Notes: generated from the letters alone by a model not told the origin. Numbered from the stretch's first letter, positions 1 to 11,007 are shown. The stretch: 64,000 bases of DNA from Prionace glauca (GCA_037974335.1 CM075743.1:7746449-7810448), one strand, 5' to 3'. Program-made: numbers and translations.

Positions 1-127
1 CATGGTGGTATTGTGAAGAGGAGCAGGTGAATTCTCCAGAGTGTCTTCACCAATATTTGTCTTGCCGGGAAAAGAGATTATTCAGTTGTTATTGCGTTGC
101 TGTTTGAGGGAAAAGATTCTTTTTCTC

Positions 128-420
128 CAGCTCCAGGGTCCTGGGTTCGATTCCCGGCTCGGGTCACTGCCTGTGTGGAGTTTGCACATTCTCCTCGTGT
201 CTGCGTGGGTTTTCTCCGGGTGCTCCGGTTTCCTCCCATAGTCCAAAGATGTGTGGGTTAGGTTCATTGGCTATGCTAAAATTGCCCCTTAGTATCCTGG
301 GATGTGTAGGTTAGAGGGATTAGCAGGGATATGGGGATAGGGTCTGGGTGGGATTGTGTTCGGTGCAGACTCGATGGGCCGAAGGGCCTGTTTCTGCACT
401 GTAGGCTTCTATGTTCTATT
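128..420 (+). mobile_element. HE1-like tRNA-headed SINE, 5' truncated
   Basis: The copy keeps a pol III B box of the form GGTTCGATTCC, the conserved body with the CGGTTTCCTCCCA motif, and a CR1-like tail ending in repeats of TTCTATG. The A-box half of the tRNA head is missing or scrambled. Family assignment rests on recall of elasmobranch HE1 SINEs, not a database search. Confidence 0.8.
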
Positions 421-1282
421 ACAATAACAACGCTATGGAAATGCAATTCTTCCTTTCAAACAGTAGCAGCAACTTAATTCAGAGAGTCTTCTCCAATTCA
501 AACTGTGAAACGTAGACAGTCGAGTAGATTTTCAACCTCTTGTCCTTGTTTTCTGCGGCCTATTCTGAAGGAGGATTTGGAAAGGGGAAGTTCAGGTGAC
601 CAAGAACATAGAAAGGCAGAGAGCTGAGAAGGTTCAGAAACTTGGAGACTGATCACTGAGCAGAATCTGGAGGGGAATAAACACAGAATCCTTCCTATTG
701 GTCAGGATAAGAATAGTAAGAAAACAAAAGTAAGGATTTTTCAGGCAAGATGATTCATGAGGAAAGCGAGAAAAGTGAGATTCCTGCCACATTGATCTCA
801 AGAGTAGAAGAGGAGCAGCTTGAGGAATGGGCTTTAGAGGAGTTATTAGACCAATGGCCTTACTGGGAGAGGAACTCTTGAGGAAAGAATTTATAGTAAA
901 TGACAGGATGGAGATTCCAAACAATTAAAAGACTCAAGGGAAAGGAAGAAAATGGAAAAGATGCAGGAAGGATTAAAGATGAAAATGTAATGGAAAAGAG
1001 ATCAGGTCAGAATGAAGAAGGATTGAACAGATGAAGGTTGTCACAGACAGAAGCACATTTCAGTTGTCTGTCCATACATACATGAAATAATCTGCATCAC
1101 ATTGGTAAACTGAAGGCACACCACATTGTGGGGAGGTTTGATGTATAGAATTAGTAAAGTAGAGGCTTGGAGAAGATGGGATTAGGAGGTTGATGTTGCT
1201 TGTGAGAAGGTAGATCTAATGTAAATGGTGGAGGGTTGATGACGTTGATCAAGAACTCCATTACAATGTAGAATTAGATAAT
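421..1282. other. Intron of gene A, no gene seen
   Basis: No coding exon is visible here. Stretches near 600-660 and 890-960 resemble gene B intron 1 near 51120-51190 and 52605-52640. This shows that the left edge of the window is a diverged paralogue of the gene B 5' region. Confidence 0.6.
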
Positions 1283-1613
1283 CATAGAATCAGAGAATCG
1301 CTACAGTGCAGAAGGAGGCCATTTAGCCCATGGAACCAGCACTGACATCAATCCTGCCGAGCCCCAATCCCCATAACTCCACGTAATTACCTTGCTAATC
1401 CCCCTGACATTAAGGGGCAATTTAGCATGGCCAGTCCACCCAACCTGCACATCTTTGGAGTGTGGGAGGAAAGTGGAGCACTCGGAGAAAACCCACGCAG
1501 ACACGGAGATAATGTGCAAACCTCACCCAGACAGTCAACCAAGGCCGGAATTGAACCGGGTCCCTGGCTTTGTGAAGCAACAGCGCTAACCACTGTGCCA
1601 CTGTGCCGCCCTT
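1283..1613 (-). mobile_element. HE1-like SINE
   Basis: This is a near-complete antisense copy. It runs from the CATAGAA tail repeat at 1283 to the tRNA-like head with its B box near 1550-1560 (seen as GAATTGAACCGGG). It lies in gene A intron 1. Confidence 0.85.
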
Positions 1614-2393
1614 AAAATGGGCAGGAATGAAATTTGGTTTAAAAAATTAAAGAATTAAAAGGACTAAATTGAAAGAAAAAGAGCAGGGAAGAGTAATAGA
1701 AGTATATAGACCAAGTAAGGGCAGAAGGATTTATTTGAGTTAGGGCGTCATGATTGGCACAGGCTTGGAGGGCTGTACATAACTTTGGTCTCTTTGTTCT
1801 AACATAGACCAACCATCTACTATAGAGGAACACAGTTACCCGACAGACCCTCATAAAACCGTGTCTCTACAAATGTACATTCAACAACAGAAACAATAGC
1901 AAACTAGAGACATGTTCTGTTTACAGGATTATTACCATTGCGCTTTTCAGTATGTATTCCACTACAGATATTTCAAATGATTACCAATTAAAAACAGTTT
2001 CCATTTTTAAAATGTTACTTGCCTGGATTGTTTAAAAATTCTTAATTCCCATTCACAACTATTAACACATGAGGGACATCACTCCACATCAAGACATGAC
2101 TGAGTTTCTCTCCCTCTTACTGCCTGCCTCCAGTGCATTGGAACAGTTATCACATTGATAATCAACCTGTTTGGCCTTGTTAGAGCCCACCTTCCATTCC
2201 CATCAATAACAGAAGCAGGACTCAAACCTGGAGCTTCTGCTCAGAGAAAGAGACTCCACCCACTGCAACACAAAACTTCCTTTTGTGCCTTTACAAGTTC
2301 TTCCAAATATTTAAACATCTCTGCTGTATAAGCTGTAGACTGGAGTTAAACTAACACTGATTATCTGACTGTCCAGCCCTGGCTGTTACTCAC
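1614..2393. other. Gene A intron 1, paralogous to gene B intron 1
   Basis: No exon is seen. The stretch at 2060-2390 aligns by eye with 53935-54368 (the ACTCCACATCAAGACATG block and the sequence just after the leader donor), and 1800-1860 resembles 52915-52970. The match confirms that genes A and B are tandem duplicates. Confidence 0.6.
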
Positions 2394-2430
2394 TGGGCAG
2401 AGAGGAAATGAGGAGAATCAAAATCCACAT
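2394..2430 (-). CDS. Gene A leader exon, paralogue of gene B (only exon in window)
   Basis: The exon encodes the hydrophobic leader MWILILLISSLP and ends in phase 1 at a GTGAGT splice donor. It matches the gene B leader at 54369-54405 except for single substitutions (Leu to Ile in the core, last base A rather than G). The ATG used here is the one both genes share: an upstream in-frame ATG of gene B is absent in A, so the MWILIL start is favoured. The V exon should lie beyond the left edge; in gene B it is about 4.3 kb from the leader, and nothing V-like is seen below 2394. Function is inferred from gene B: signal peptide of a leukocyte receptor. Confidence 0.75.
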
Positions 2431-2983
2431 TGTTCTGTTGGAGATCAGATGAGTGCTTCTTGTCAGTCCCCCAGCTCCTGTGCCTCACACTGAAATAAGT
2501 ATATAATATAAGTTGTAGAAGGAATTTTAAAAAGGGAAGGAGTCAGCAGGAAGTTGTGTCACGCAACCACAGTGAGCCAAATAATGCAGTCTGGCTCATA
2601 AGGTCCTGAACTTTTCTAGTCATACCTAACAAAAGAATTACACCAGCTTGTATTGAGAGAATAAAGCACTGATGTGAAGGTGGCTATTGGTGGCTCAGGC
2701 TAATTCCTTCTAATGAATTGTGAGACATGTTTTATTAATATTTTGTTTTATTTGCTTAATCTCAATCTTGTTGTTGATGAAGAGGAACAATTCTGTCAGG
2801 GTGAGGAGATCTGAGCTCCTTGATGTCAGGTAGAACAATCTCCATTGTTCCATTTACCAGACACATAAATGCGTTCTGAGGCAGATAGCAACCTCAATTC
2901 ACAGAGAGAAGACTCTGGGTGTAAGTAAGTTGTGATTGACTAACTGTTCCAATGCGATGACAGTTGTTCTCAACTCCCTGACA
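2431..2983. other. 5' flank of gene A
   Basis: The first 250 bases align with 54406-54640 upstream of gene B. I see no TATA box in a convincing place and no other coding sequence. Confidence 0.5.
2540..2575 (-). promoter_or_regulatory. Putative gene A promoter with RUNX and ETS-like sites
   Basis: A RUNX-type AACCACA (2565-2571) and an ETS-type CAGGAAGT (2547-2554) lie 115-140 bases upstream of the leader ATG. Both cores recur at the same spacing upstream of gene B (54520-54547). Conservation between diverged paralogues and the known joint use of ETS and RUNX factors at leukocyte promoters support the call. The start site is not visible. Confidence 0.4.
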
Positions 2984-3322
2984 TAGAAACCCTACAGTGC
3001 AGAAAGAGGCCATTTGGCCCATCGAGCCTGCACCGACCACAATCCCACCCAGGCCCTACCCCCCCCCAATGTCCCTACACATTTACCCACTACTCCCTCT
3101 AACCTATTCATCTCAGGACACAAAGGGGCAATTTTAACATGGCCAATCAACCTAACATACACACCTTTGGACTGTGAGATGAAACCGGAGCACCCTGAGG
3201 AAACCCATGCAGACACGGGGAGAATGTGCAAACTCGACACCGACAGTGACCCAAGCCGGGAATTGAACCCAGGTCCCTGGAGCTGTGAAGCAGCAGTGCT
3301 AACCTCTGTGCTACTGTCCCAC
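2984..3322 (-). mobile_element. HE1-like SINE
   Basis: A full-length antisense copy with its CR1-like tail at 2984, body motifs and tRNA-like head ending near 3322. It lies within the gene A 5' flank. Confidence 0.85.
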
Positions 3323-3540
3323 CCTGACATGGGGCTGTGTATTTCCCTTAATGTAGTTGGCGGTGAGTGAGGCTGGAGAATGGCACTTTCTTCAAACAAT
3401 GGGAATATTAAACTGGCTAAACCCCAGCCATCAGCTCTGTGTGTCTTGACACACTATGTCCAAGTAAATTCCCTGATCTGAAGAGGAAACTCCGAGACAC
3501 GGGAAGAGATTGAGTCTGATTGACTCAGCAAGAACCTAAA

Positions 3541-3825
3541 GTTTAAGTTTATATTTAATAGTCGCAAGTAGGCTTACATTAACATTGCGGTGAAGTTACT
3601 GTGAAAATTTCCTAGTTGCCACACTCTGGCGCCTGTTCAGGTACACGGAGGGAAAATTTAGCATGGCCGATCCACTTAACCAGTACGTATTTCAGAGTGT
3701 GGGAGGAAACCCAGGCAAACTTGGGAGAATATGCTGACACCACAACAGACAGTGACCAAAGCTGAGAATCAAACCCGGTTCCCTGGCACAGTGAGGCAGC
3801 AATGCTAACCATTGTGCCACCTGAT
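3541..3825 (-). mobile_element. HE1-like SINE, alternative 3' tail
   Basis: The tRNA-like head and body match the other SINEs. The tail, reading GTAAGCCTACTTG.GAC on the element strand, is a different 3' end shared with the copies at 22205, 32757, 38533, 46734, 52983 and 57799. Two tail classes mean at least two partner LINE machineries or a tail exchange. Confidence 0.8.
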
Positions 3826-3827
3826 GA

Positions 3828-4340
3828 TGTGCTCTGCACTGGGAAACGTGTCTGGTACTCTGGGTAAACTCCACTGGAACACTTGGACACATTTGGTGAT
3901 TCAAACTCCGAGCCTCTGCCATCAAGCACCTTAACTCTCTGCTGTCACATCAAGAGAATGAGAGTCAGGAGTTGAGTTTGGAATGCCTCTCTGGAGCCTG
4001 TACCTGTTTCTTGGCCCTGATTTATTGGAATCATTGATCTCTCTGTTGCCCGTCCCTCATTCTACTCTGGCTCAAAACATGTCTGTTGGTGTTTTTCATT
4101 ACCCCAGTTCGGAGAAGGGTCTGAGAAGCTTGAATTTGAGTTTTATTCTCCTTGAACCTGTCCCCTTTCTATGGCTGTGCTCGGATAATGCTGTGTTGAG
4201 TATTGACTCAAAGATACGGGGATTGGAGGATCTGTTCTAACGTCTTTGTTATTCAGGGGTTTGAACAGTTGTTTGAATGAGATTGAATGCTTTGTGTCAG
4301 ATAATTTGCAGTAAATTTGAAAATGTCCAGGTGTGATGTG
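3828..4340. other. Distal upstream block shared by genes A and B
   Basis: The segment aligns by eye with 57405-57796 upstream of gene B, for instance around TAAACTCCACTGGAACA and AGTTTGGAAT. Short open frames occur on both strands, but they do not stay in the same frame with protein-like conservation. I read it as duplicated non-coding flank, possibly regulatory. Confidence 0.5.
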
Positions 4341-4519
4341 GAGAAAGAGAATATCAATGGTTAAATCTGTTTAAGCTGCCTGTCCATTTTCACCCACACG
4401 GTCACATATTTCACCAGCTGATGGGGAGATGTTTCCGAATCGCTTCTCAAGCCCTGTCTAATTCAGGATGAGGAACGCAGAGGGACTCTGCTAAAGTGAA
4501 TGAGCCATACGGTTGGTGT

Positions 4520-6372
4520 GTTGCCTCCCAGGTGCCAGGGTCCGTGATGTCTCCGCTCGTGTGTTTGAGATCCTTAAGGGGGAGGGGAACCAACCCCAAG
4601 TCGTGGTTCACATCGACACGCATGATGTAGGTAGGAAAAGAAAAATTCAGGGAGTTAGGGTGGAAGCTTAGGGCTAAAACAAACAGAGTTGTTATCTCTG
4701 GTTTGTTACCCATGCCACGGGATAGCGAGGAGAAGAATAGAGAGATAGAGAGCGTTTGAACTCGTGGCTGAAGGGATGGTGCAGGAGGGAGGGTTTCAGA
4801 TACCTGGACAACTGGGGCTCATTCTGGGGTATGTGGGACCTCTACAAAAGGGATGGTACCAATACTCGGGGGGAAAATTTGCCAATGCTCTTTGGGAGGG
4901 TTTAAACTGATTCAGAATGGGGATGGGAACCTGAATTGTAGCTCCAATGTACAGGAGGTTGAGAATAGGGAGGCCATGGATAAGGTTTCAAGGTCGCAGC
5001 AGTGTATTGGCAGGCGGGAAGGTGGCTTGAAGTGTGTATACTTTAATGCTAGGAGCATACAGAATAAGGTGGGTGAACTTGTAGTCTGGGTTGGTACCTG
5101 GCACTTTGATGCTGTGGCCATTTTGGAGACATGGATAGAGCAGGGACAGGAATGGTTGTTGCAGGTTCCAGGGTTCAGATGTTTCAGTAAGAGCAGAGAA
5201 GGTGGTAAAAGAGGCGGAAGTGTAACATTGTTAGTCAAGGACAGTATTACGGTGGCAGAAAGGATGTTTGATGAGGACCCATCTACTGAGGTAGTATGGA
5301 CTGAGATTAGAAACAGGAAAGGAGAAGTCACCCTGCTGGGAGTTTTTTATAGGCCTCCAAAAAGTTCCAGAGATGTAGAGGAAAGGATTGCAAAGATGAT
5401 CCTTGATAGGAGCGAAAGTAACAGGGGATTTGTTATGGGGGACTTTAACTTTACAAATACTGATTGGAAAAGCTATAGTTTGAGTACGTTAGAGGGGTCA
5501 GTTTTTGTCCAATGTGTGCAGGAAGGTTTCCTGACACAGTATGTAGATAGGCCAACAAGAGGTGAGGCCACATTGGAATTGGTACTGGGTAATGAACCAG
5601 GCCAGGTGTTAAACTTGGAGGTAGGTGAGCACTTTGGTGATAATGACTAAAATTTGGTTACGTTTACCTTAGTGATGGCAAGGGTATATACCGAAGGGCA
5701 GAAGTTATAGTTGGGGGAAAGGAAATTATGAGGCGATTAGGCAAGATTTAGGATACATAGGTTGGAGAAGGAAACTGCAGAGGATGGGAACAATCAAAAT
5801 GTGGAGCTTGTTCAAGGAGCAGCTACTGCGAGTCCTTGATAAATATGTATCTGTCAGGCAGGGAGGAAGTGGTCGAGCGAGGGAACCACGGTTTACTGAG
5901 GAAGTTGAATCTCTGGTGAAGAGGAAGAAGGAGACTTACGTAAAGATGAGACGTGAAGGCTCAGTTAGGGCACTGGAGAGTTACAAATTAGCCAGCAAGG
6001 AACTAAAGAGAGAGTTAAGAAGAGCCAGAAGAGAAAATGAGAAGACTTTGGCAGATAGGATCAAGGAGATCCCTAAAGCTTTCTATAGGTATGTCAGGAA
6101 TAAAAGAATGATTATGGCAAGATTAGGGCCAGTCAGAGACAGTAGTGGGAAGTTGTGCATGGAGCCTGAAGAGATAGGAGAGGCACTAAATGAATATTTT
6201 TCATCAGTGTTCATGCAGGAAAAAGTCAATGTAGTCAAGGAGAATACTGAGAGGAGAATGCAGATAATATTGGAATAGTTTAGGTTAGAAGGTCATTAGA
6301 TTGGTTCCACTGGTTGGCGCAACATCGAGGGCCGAAGGGCCTGTACTGCGCTGTAATGTTCTATGTTCTATG
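4520..6372 (+). mobile_element. CR1 LINE, subfamily A, internally deleted (E1)
   Basis: The copy starts inside ORF1 (the VQDVSERI region of the esterase domain in its relative at 7054-11540). It crosses the ORF1-ORF2 border with TTTAAAC at 4901-4907 and encodes the endonuclease part of ORF2. A frame break at 5648 separates the segment 4853-5650 from 5784-6278. After about 6285 the sequence jumps to the 3' end, so the reverse transcriptase is deleted. The end carries the (TTCTATG)n tail. It cannot move on its own. Confidence 0.85.
4901..4907 (+). promoter_or_regulatory. Predicted -1 frameshift heptamer, E1
   Basis: T-TTA-AAC is followed directly by TGA in the ORF1 frame. The ORF2 frame (FKLIQ...) is the -1 frame and stays open to 5648. 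Runs GGGG and GGG follow 11-18 bases downstream. Confidence 0.6.
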
Positions 6373-6742
6373 ATGCTTGGCTGTCAGTCAACCAGCCTGT
6401 TTTCAACATTTTCCCATCTGGTAAAGAGAAATACTCAAAGAAAATGACCCAAAAAGATACTGTTAAATGTGCTGATGATTTTTCTCCAGGGATGCACTTA
6501 GCAGTGTCCTGGAGATTAAGCTTCAATTCTTGAAGACCCCAGGCCAACTCTAGAGGGTTGGTGACCCTAGTGGGTGCCTTGCCCACGATTGGATCATTCC
6601 ATCCCCCATTTTGCTACTTTGTCGATGATTTTTTTCCTGCTCTGTCCCAACCGTATGAATGCTGTTTTTAGGCCCAACCTCAAGTGAAGACTTTTGTGAT
6701 AGCCGATGAGACAGATTTTCAATATTCCTGCTGTTTCAATCC
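6373..6742. other. Non-coding spacer between genes A and B
   Basis: I see no exon and no recognisable repeat here. Confidence 0.4.
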
Positions 6743-6973
6743 CTACAGTGCAGAAGGAGGCCATTCAGCCCATCAAGCCTGCATTGACATCAATCCCACC
6801 TAGGCCTCCTTAACCCAACATATTTATCCTACGAATCCCACTGACACTAAGTGGCAATTTTAGCATGGCCAATCAAACTAGCCTGTACGTCTTTGCACTG
6901 TGGGAGGAAACTGGAGATTCCAGGGGAAGCCCACGCAGACACGGAGAGAACTTACTAATTCCATGCAGACTAT
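6743..6973 (-). mobile_element. HE1-like SINE, oldest layer of a triple nest (left part)
   Basis: The tail and body of an antisense SINE stop at CCATGCAGA. The missing head resumes at 11811-11878. The interruption is a second SINE that itself contains a full CR1. Confidence 0.75.
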
Positions 6974-6975
6974 TG

Positions 6976-7053
6976 GATGGCACGGTAGCACAGTGGTTAG
7001 TGCTGCTGCTTCACAGCTCCAGAGACCTGGTTTCGATTCCTGGCTTGGGTCAC
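6976..7053 (+). mobile_element. HE1-like SINE, middle layer (left part)
   Basis: The tRNA-like head, with A-box region TAGCACAGTGG and a B-box region, ends at GGGTCACT, where a CR1 begins. The SINE resumes at 11541 with TCTGTG, as expected of an intact copy. The six-base repeat CTATTG flanks the whole SINE (near 6969 and 11808). Confidence 0.8.
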
Positions 7054-7144
7054 TAGAACATAGAACATAGAACATTACAGCGCAGAACAGGCCCTTCGGC
7101 CCACGATGTTGCGCCGACCAGTTACAAAACAATGACCCACTAGC

Positions 7145-10036
7145 CTAGACCAATCCCTTTTCATCCATAAACCTATCCACAGATCTTTTAAACGCCCCCA
7201 AACTAGGTGCATTTACAACTGCAGCTGGCAGGGCATTCCAGTCCCTCACCACCCTCTGGGTAAAGAACCTACCCCTGACATCTGTCCTATAACTACCCCC
7301 CCTTAATTTAAAATCGTGCCCCCTCGTGTTAGCTTTCTCCATCCTAGGAAAAAGGCTATCACTATCTACCCTGTCTAAACCTCTAATCATCTTATATGTT
7401 TCAATGAGATCCCCTCTTAGCCGCCTTCTTTCCAGCGAAAACAACCCCAAATCTCTCAATCTCTCCTCATAGGATCTCCCCTCCATACCAGGCAACATCC
7501 TGGTAAACCTCCTCTGCACCCTCTCCAAAGCCTCTACATCCTTCTTGTAATGTGAGGACCAGAACTGCACACAAAACTCCAAGTGCGGCCGCACCAGAGA
7601 TGTGTACAGTTGCATCATGACGCTACGACTCCTAAATTCAATCCCCCTACCAATAAACGCCAAAACTCCGTATGCCTTCTTAACAACTTTATCTACTTGA
7701 TTCCCAACTTTCAGGGATCTATGTACACATACACCTAGATCCCTCTGCTCCTCCACACTATTCAAAGTCCTCCCGTTAGCCCTATACTCAACACATTTGT
7801 TATTCCTACCGAAATGAATTACCTCACACTTCTCCACATTAAACTCCATTCGCCACCTCTCAGCCCAGCTCTGCAACCTTTCTAAGTCATCCTGCAAACT
7901 ATGACACCCTTCCTCACAATCTACCACACCTCCGACTTTGGTGTCATCAGCAAACTTACTAATCCACCCAACTATACCCTCATCCAGATCATTAATAAAA
8001 ATTACAAACAGCAGTGGCCCCAAAACAGATCCCTGAGGCACACCACTTGTAACCGAACTCCATGACGAATATTTCCCATCAACCACCACTCTCTGTCTCC
8101 TATCTGCTAGCCAATTCCTGATCCAATTACCTAGATCACCCCCAATCCCATACATCTGCATTTTCTGCAGAAGCCTACCATGGTGAACCTTATCAAACGT
8201 CTTGCTAAAATCCATATACACCACATCAACTGCCTTACCCCTATCCACCTCTTTGGTCACTTTCTCAAAGAACTCGATAAGGTTAGTAAGGCATGACCTA
8301 CCCGCTACAAAACCATGCTGACTATCTCTAATCAACTCATTACTTTCCAAATAACTATAAATCCTGTCTCTAATAATCCTTTCCAAAACCTTACCCACCA
8401 CAGAAGTAAGACTCACCGGTCTATAATTCCCAGGGAAGTCCCTTCTCCCCTTCTTAAACAATGGGACAACATTTGCTGTCCTCCAATCTTCTGGTACTAT
8501 ACCAGAGACTAACGACGACCTGAAGATCAGAGCCAGAGGCTCCGCAATCACCCCTCTTGCCTCCCAAAGAATCCTAGGGTAAATCCCATCTGGACCAGGG
8601 GACTTATCTATTTTCAAACCCTCTAAAATATCCAGCACATCCCCCGTATCAACTGCAATACTATCTATTTCACACCCCTGCACCCCAGTGTCCTCCTCAG
8701 CTACATTCCTGTCCCCTTGCGTGAACACCGAAGAGAAATATTGGTTCAACGCCTCTCCAATCTCCTCCGGTTCCACACACAACTTCCCTCTACTGTCTGT
8801 AACTGGCCCTAATCTTGTCCTAACCAACCTTCTGTTCTTGACATACCTGTAAAACGCCTTAGGGTTCTCCTTAATCCTATCAGCCAAAATCATCTCATGC
8901 CCTCTTTTGGCCCTTCTTAACTCCCTCTTCAACTCCCTCCTAGCCAATCTAAAACTTTCTAATGCACTACCTGAGCCCTCAAGCCTCATCCGAACATAAG
9001 CCTCCTTTTTCTTCCTAACCAACGAATCAACTTTTTTGGTGCACCACGGTTCCCTGGGCCTACCAAATCCTCCTTGCCTGACATGGATATACTTATCACA
9101 GACCCGCAATAGCTGCTCCTTGAAAAATCTCCACATCTCGGATGTTCCCAGTCCCTGTAATCTCCCATTCCAACCAATGCTTCCTAATTCTCTCCTAATA
9201 GCCTCATAATTACCCTTCCCCCAGCTGAAACTACTGACCCGAGGTTCATGCCTATCCCTTTCCATCACTAAGGTGAACGTAATCGAATTGTGATCACTAT
9301 CCCCAAACTGTACACCAACTTCCAAGTCTAGCACCTGGTCTGGCTCATTACCGAGCACCAAATCCAATATAGCCTCACCTCTCGTCGGCCTATCTACATA
9401 CTGAGTCAAAAAACCTTCTTGCACACTTTGAACAAAAACTGACCCCTCTAACGAGCCAGAGCTGTAGCAATTCCAATCTACATGAGTAAAGTTAAAGTCC
9501 CCCATAACAATTACCCTATTACTTTCACTCCTAACAAGGATCGTCTCCGCAATCCTTTCCTCAACCTCTCTAGAACTTTTTGGAGGTCTATAAAAGACTC
9601 CCAACAGGGTGACCTCTCCTCTCCTATTTCTAATCTCCGCCCATATTACCTCAATAGACAAGTCCTCATCAAAGTTCCTCTCTGACACTGAGATACAGTC
9701 CTTGACCAATAATGCTACCCCACCCCCCCTTCTACCTCCTTGTCTACTCCGATTAAAGCATTTGTACCCCGGGACCTGCAACATCCATTCCTGACCCTGC
9801 TCTATCCAAGTCTCTGAAATGGCCACAACATCGAAGTCCCAGGTACTGGTCCACGCTGCAAGTTCATCCACCTTATTGCGAATACTCCTCGCATTAAAGT
9901 ATACACATTTCAAACCACATTCCAAACCCTGTTCCGCCCCTCTCCCGCAATGCCGGGCATTGCAGTCCCCATCTACGCCCCCCTCACTTTCACCCCCTCT
10001 ACTCAGGATCCCACCCCCCCTCTGAATCAGTTTAAA
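7145..10036 (-). CDS. CR1 ORF2: APE endonuclease and reverse transcriptase
   Basis: This protein nicks target DNA and copies the element RNA by target-primed reverse transcription. In order: APE-type endonuclease motifs NARSIRNK, SETW, GDFN and SDHNS, then RT motifs KSPGPDGI, NYRPVSL, YMDFSKTFDKV, GVPQGSVLGP and the catalytic FADD, then the CR1 C-terminal region ending FMDEKGLV. The frame is open from TTT at 10036, which overlaps the end of ORF1, giving 964 codons with the stop. No ATG occurs in this frame before the first endonuclease motif; the first Met lies past SETWIEQGQEW. Expression by ordinary initiation would therefore lose part of the active site. I infer a -1 frameshift from ORF1. 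No internal stop is present. Confidence 0.88.
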   Translation of the reverse strand, partial: FKLIQRGGGILSRGGESEGGVDGDCNARHCGRGAEQGLECGLKCVYFNARSIRNKVDELAAWTSTWDFDVVAISETWIEQGQEWMLQVPGYKCFNRSRQGGRRGGGVALLVKDCISVSERNFDEDLSIEVIWAEIRNRRGEVTLLGVFYRPPKSSREVEERIAETILVRSESNRVIVMGDFNFTHVDWNCYSSGSLEGSVFVQSVQEGFLTQYVDRPTRGEAILDLVLGNEPDQVLDLEVGVQFGDSDHNSITFTLVMERDRHEPRVSSFSWGKGNYEAIRRELGSIGWNGRLQGLGTSEMWRFFKEQLLRVCDKYIHVRQGGFGRPREPWCTKKVDSLVRKKKEAYVRMRLEGSGSALESFRLARRELKRELRRAKRGHEMILADRIKENPKAFYRYVKNRRLVRTRLGPVTDSRGKLCVEPEEIGEALNQYFSSVFTQGDRNVAEEDTGVQGCEIDSIAVDTGDVLDILEGLKIDKSPGPDGIYPRILWEARGVIAEPLALIFRSSLVSGIVPEDWRTANVVPLFKKGRRDFPGNYRPVSLTSVVGKVLERIIRDRIYSYLESNELIRDSQHGFVAGRSCLTNLIEFFEKVTKEVDRGKAVDVVYMDFSKTFDKVHHGRLLQKMQMYGIGGDLGNWIRNWLADRRQRVVVDGKYSSWSSVTSGVPQGSVLGPLLFVIFINDLDEGIVGWISKFADDTKVGGVVDCEEGCHSLQDDLERLQSWAERWRMEFNVEKCEVIHFGRNNKCVEYRANGRTLNSVEEQRDLGVCVHRSLKVGNQVDKVVKKAYGVLAFIGRGIEFRSRSVMMQLYTSLVRPHLEFCVQFWSSHYKKDVEALERVQRRFTRMLPGMEGRSYEERLRDLGLFSLERRRLRGDLIETYKMIRGLDRVDSDSLFPRMEKANTRGHDFKLRGGSYRTDVRGRFFTQRVVRDWNALPAAVVNAPSLGAFKRSVDRFMDEKGLV

Positions 10037-11007
10037 CCACTCCGCATAACCTTAACAAATTTACCTCCCAGGATATTTGTTCCCCTTTGGTTCAGGTGAA
10101 TCCCATCCCTCTGATAAAGGTCCCACCTTCCCCAGAACGAGCCCCAATTGTTCAAGTACTTAAACCCCTCCCTCCTGCACCATCCCCTCAGCCACGAGTT
10201 CAAGCTTTCCCTCCCTCTATTCCTCTCTAAACTATCCCGTGGCACAGGCAAGAGTCCAGAGATAACCACTCTGTCTGTCTTGGCCTTTAGCTTCCACCCC
10301 AACTCCATGAATCTCTGTTTAATGTCCCCTTCCCTTAGCCGTCCTATATCATGCGTCCCCACATGAATAATAACTTGGGGTTGATCCCCCTCTCCCCTGA
10401 GAGTCTTGAATATCCTCTCCGAGACATCCTGGACCCCAGCCCCTGGTAGGCAACACACCAGCCCTGAGTTCCTATCATTGTTACTGACTCTCCTATCCGT
10501 CCCTTTAACGGTGGAGTCCCCAATTACAAGACCTAATCTTTGGCTACCCCTAACCACCTGAGCTTTTACAGTAGGCTCATCCCCAGAGACCTGCTCCCTT
10601 TGGCTATCCCCAGTTGATCCCTCCTCAACTGTAGCCTCCAGGACCGAAAACCTATTTTGGAGGGGAACAGCCCCAGGGGATTTTCCCCCCACTTGCTTCT
10701 TTCCCCTCCTCTTGGCAGTGACCCAAGACTGGTTTCTAGGAGTGACTAACTCCCTATAACTCCTATCAATGTCCACCTCTGCATCCCGAATTTTGCGGAG
10801 CTCCCCTACTTCCAACTCCAACTCCTTTACACGCTCCTCCAGAAGCTGCATTCTAACGCACTTCCTACAAGTAAAATCCCCTGTAACACTACTGGAGTCC
10901 CTCACCACATACATCCCACAGGAGATGCAGCACACTGCCTGAACTGCCATCCCTGAAACTATTACCAGCAGAAGAAATAAAAATATTAAAAAGAAAAACT
11001 TACCCAC
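10027..11007 (-). CDS. CR1 ORF1: zinc-ribbon, coiled coil and SGNH esterase
   Basis: 326 codons from the first ATG. A Met at residue 20 is a likelier start, since residues 1-19 are an odd hydrophobic run absent from the relative at 15263. C27-x2-C30 and C47-x2-C50 make a zinc-ribbon-like finger. Residues 53-80 are heptad-rich and probably coiled coil. The esterase domain has GDS with Ser165, a GTHD block, and D301-x2-H304 in RDGIHLN, so the catalytic set is intact. CR1 ORF1 proteins are known to carry such esterase domains; the substrate is unknown. The frame ends GLN-stop on TTTAAAC. Confidence 0.85.
   Translation of the reverse strand: MGKFFFLIFLFLLLVIVSGMAVQAVCCISCGMYVVRDSSSVTGDFTCRKCVRMQLLEERVKELELEVGELRKIRDAEVDIDRSYRELVTPRNQSWVTAKRRGKKQVGGKSPGAVPLQNRFSVLEATVEEGSTGDSQREQVSGDEPTVKAQVVRGSQRLGLVIGDSTVKGTDRRVSNNDRNSGLVCCLPGAGVQDVSERIFKTLRGEGDQPQVIIHVGTHDIGRLREGDIKQRFMELGWKLKAKTDRVVISGLLPVPRDSLERNRGRESLNSWLRGWCRREGFKYLNNWGSFWGRWDLYQRDGIHLNQRGTNILGGKFVKVMRSGLN
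10030..10036 (-). promoter_or_regulatory. Predicted -1 frameshift heptamer, E2
   Basis: In the ORF1 frame the codons are GGT TTA AAC TGA, so the heptamer T-TTA-AAC has the exact phase for tandem -1 slippage. Nine bases later comes a run of seven G, then TGGG. The -1 frame leads uninterrupted into ORF2. Confidence 0.65.

Noticed and set aside
3692-3925. Minus-strand frame resembling one at 57282-57509 (PVEF.QS...VSQ)
   Set aside because: The resemblance spans only about 20 residues, both frames run into SINEs, and the nucleotide match is no better in coding positions. Treated as shared flank.
6976-7053. tRNA gene
   Set aside because: A and B boxes are present, as in all the SINE heads, but no cloverleaf with acceptor stem forms and the SINE body follows.
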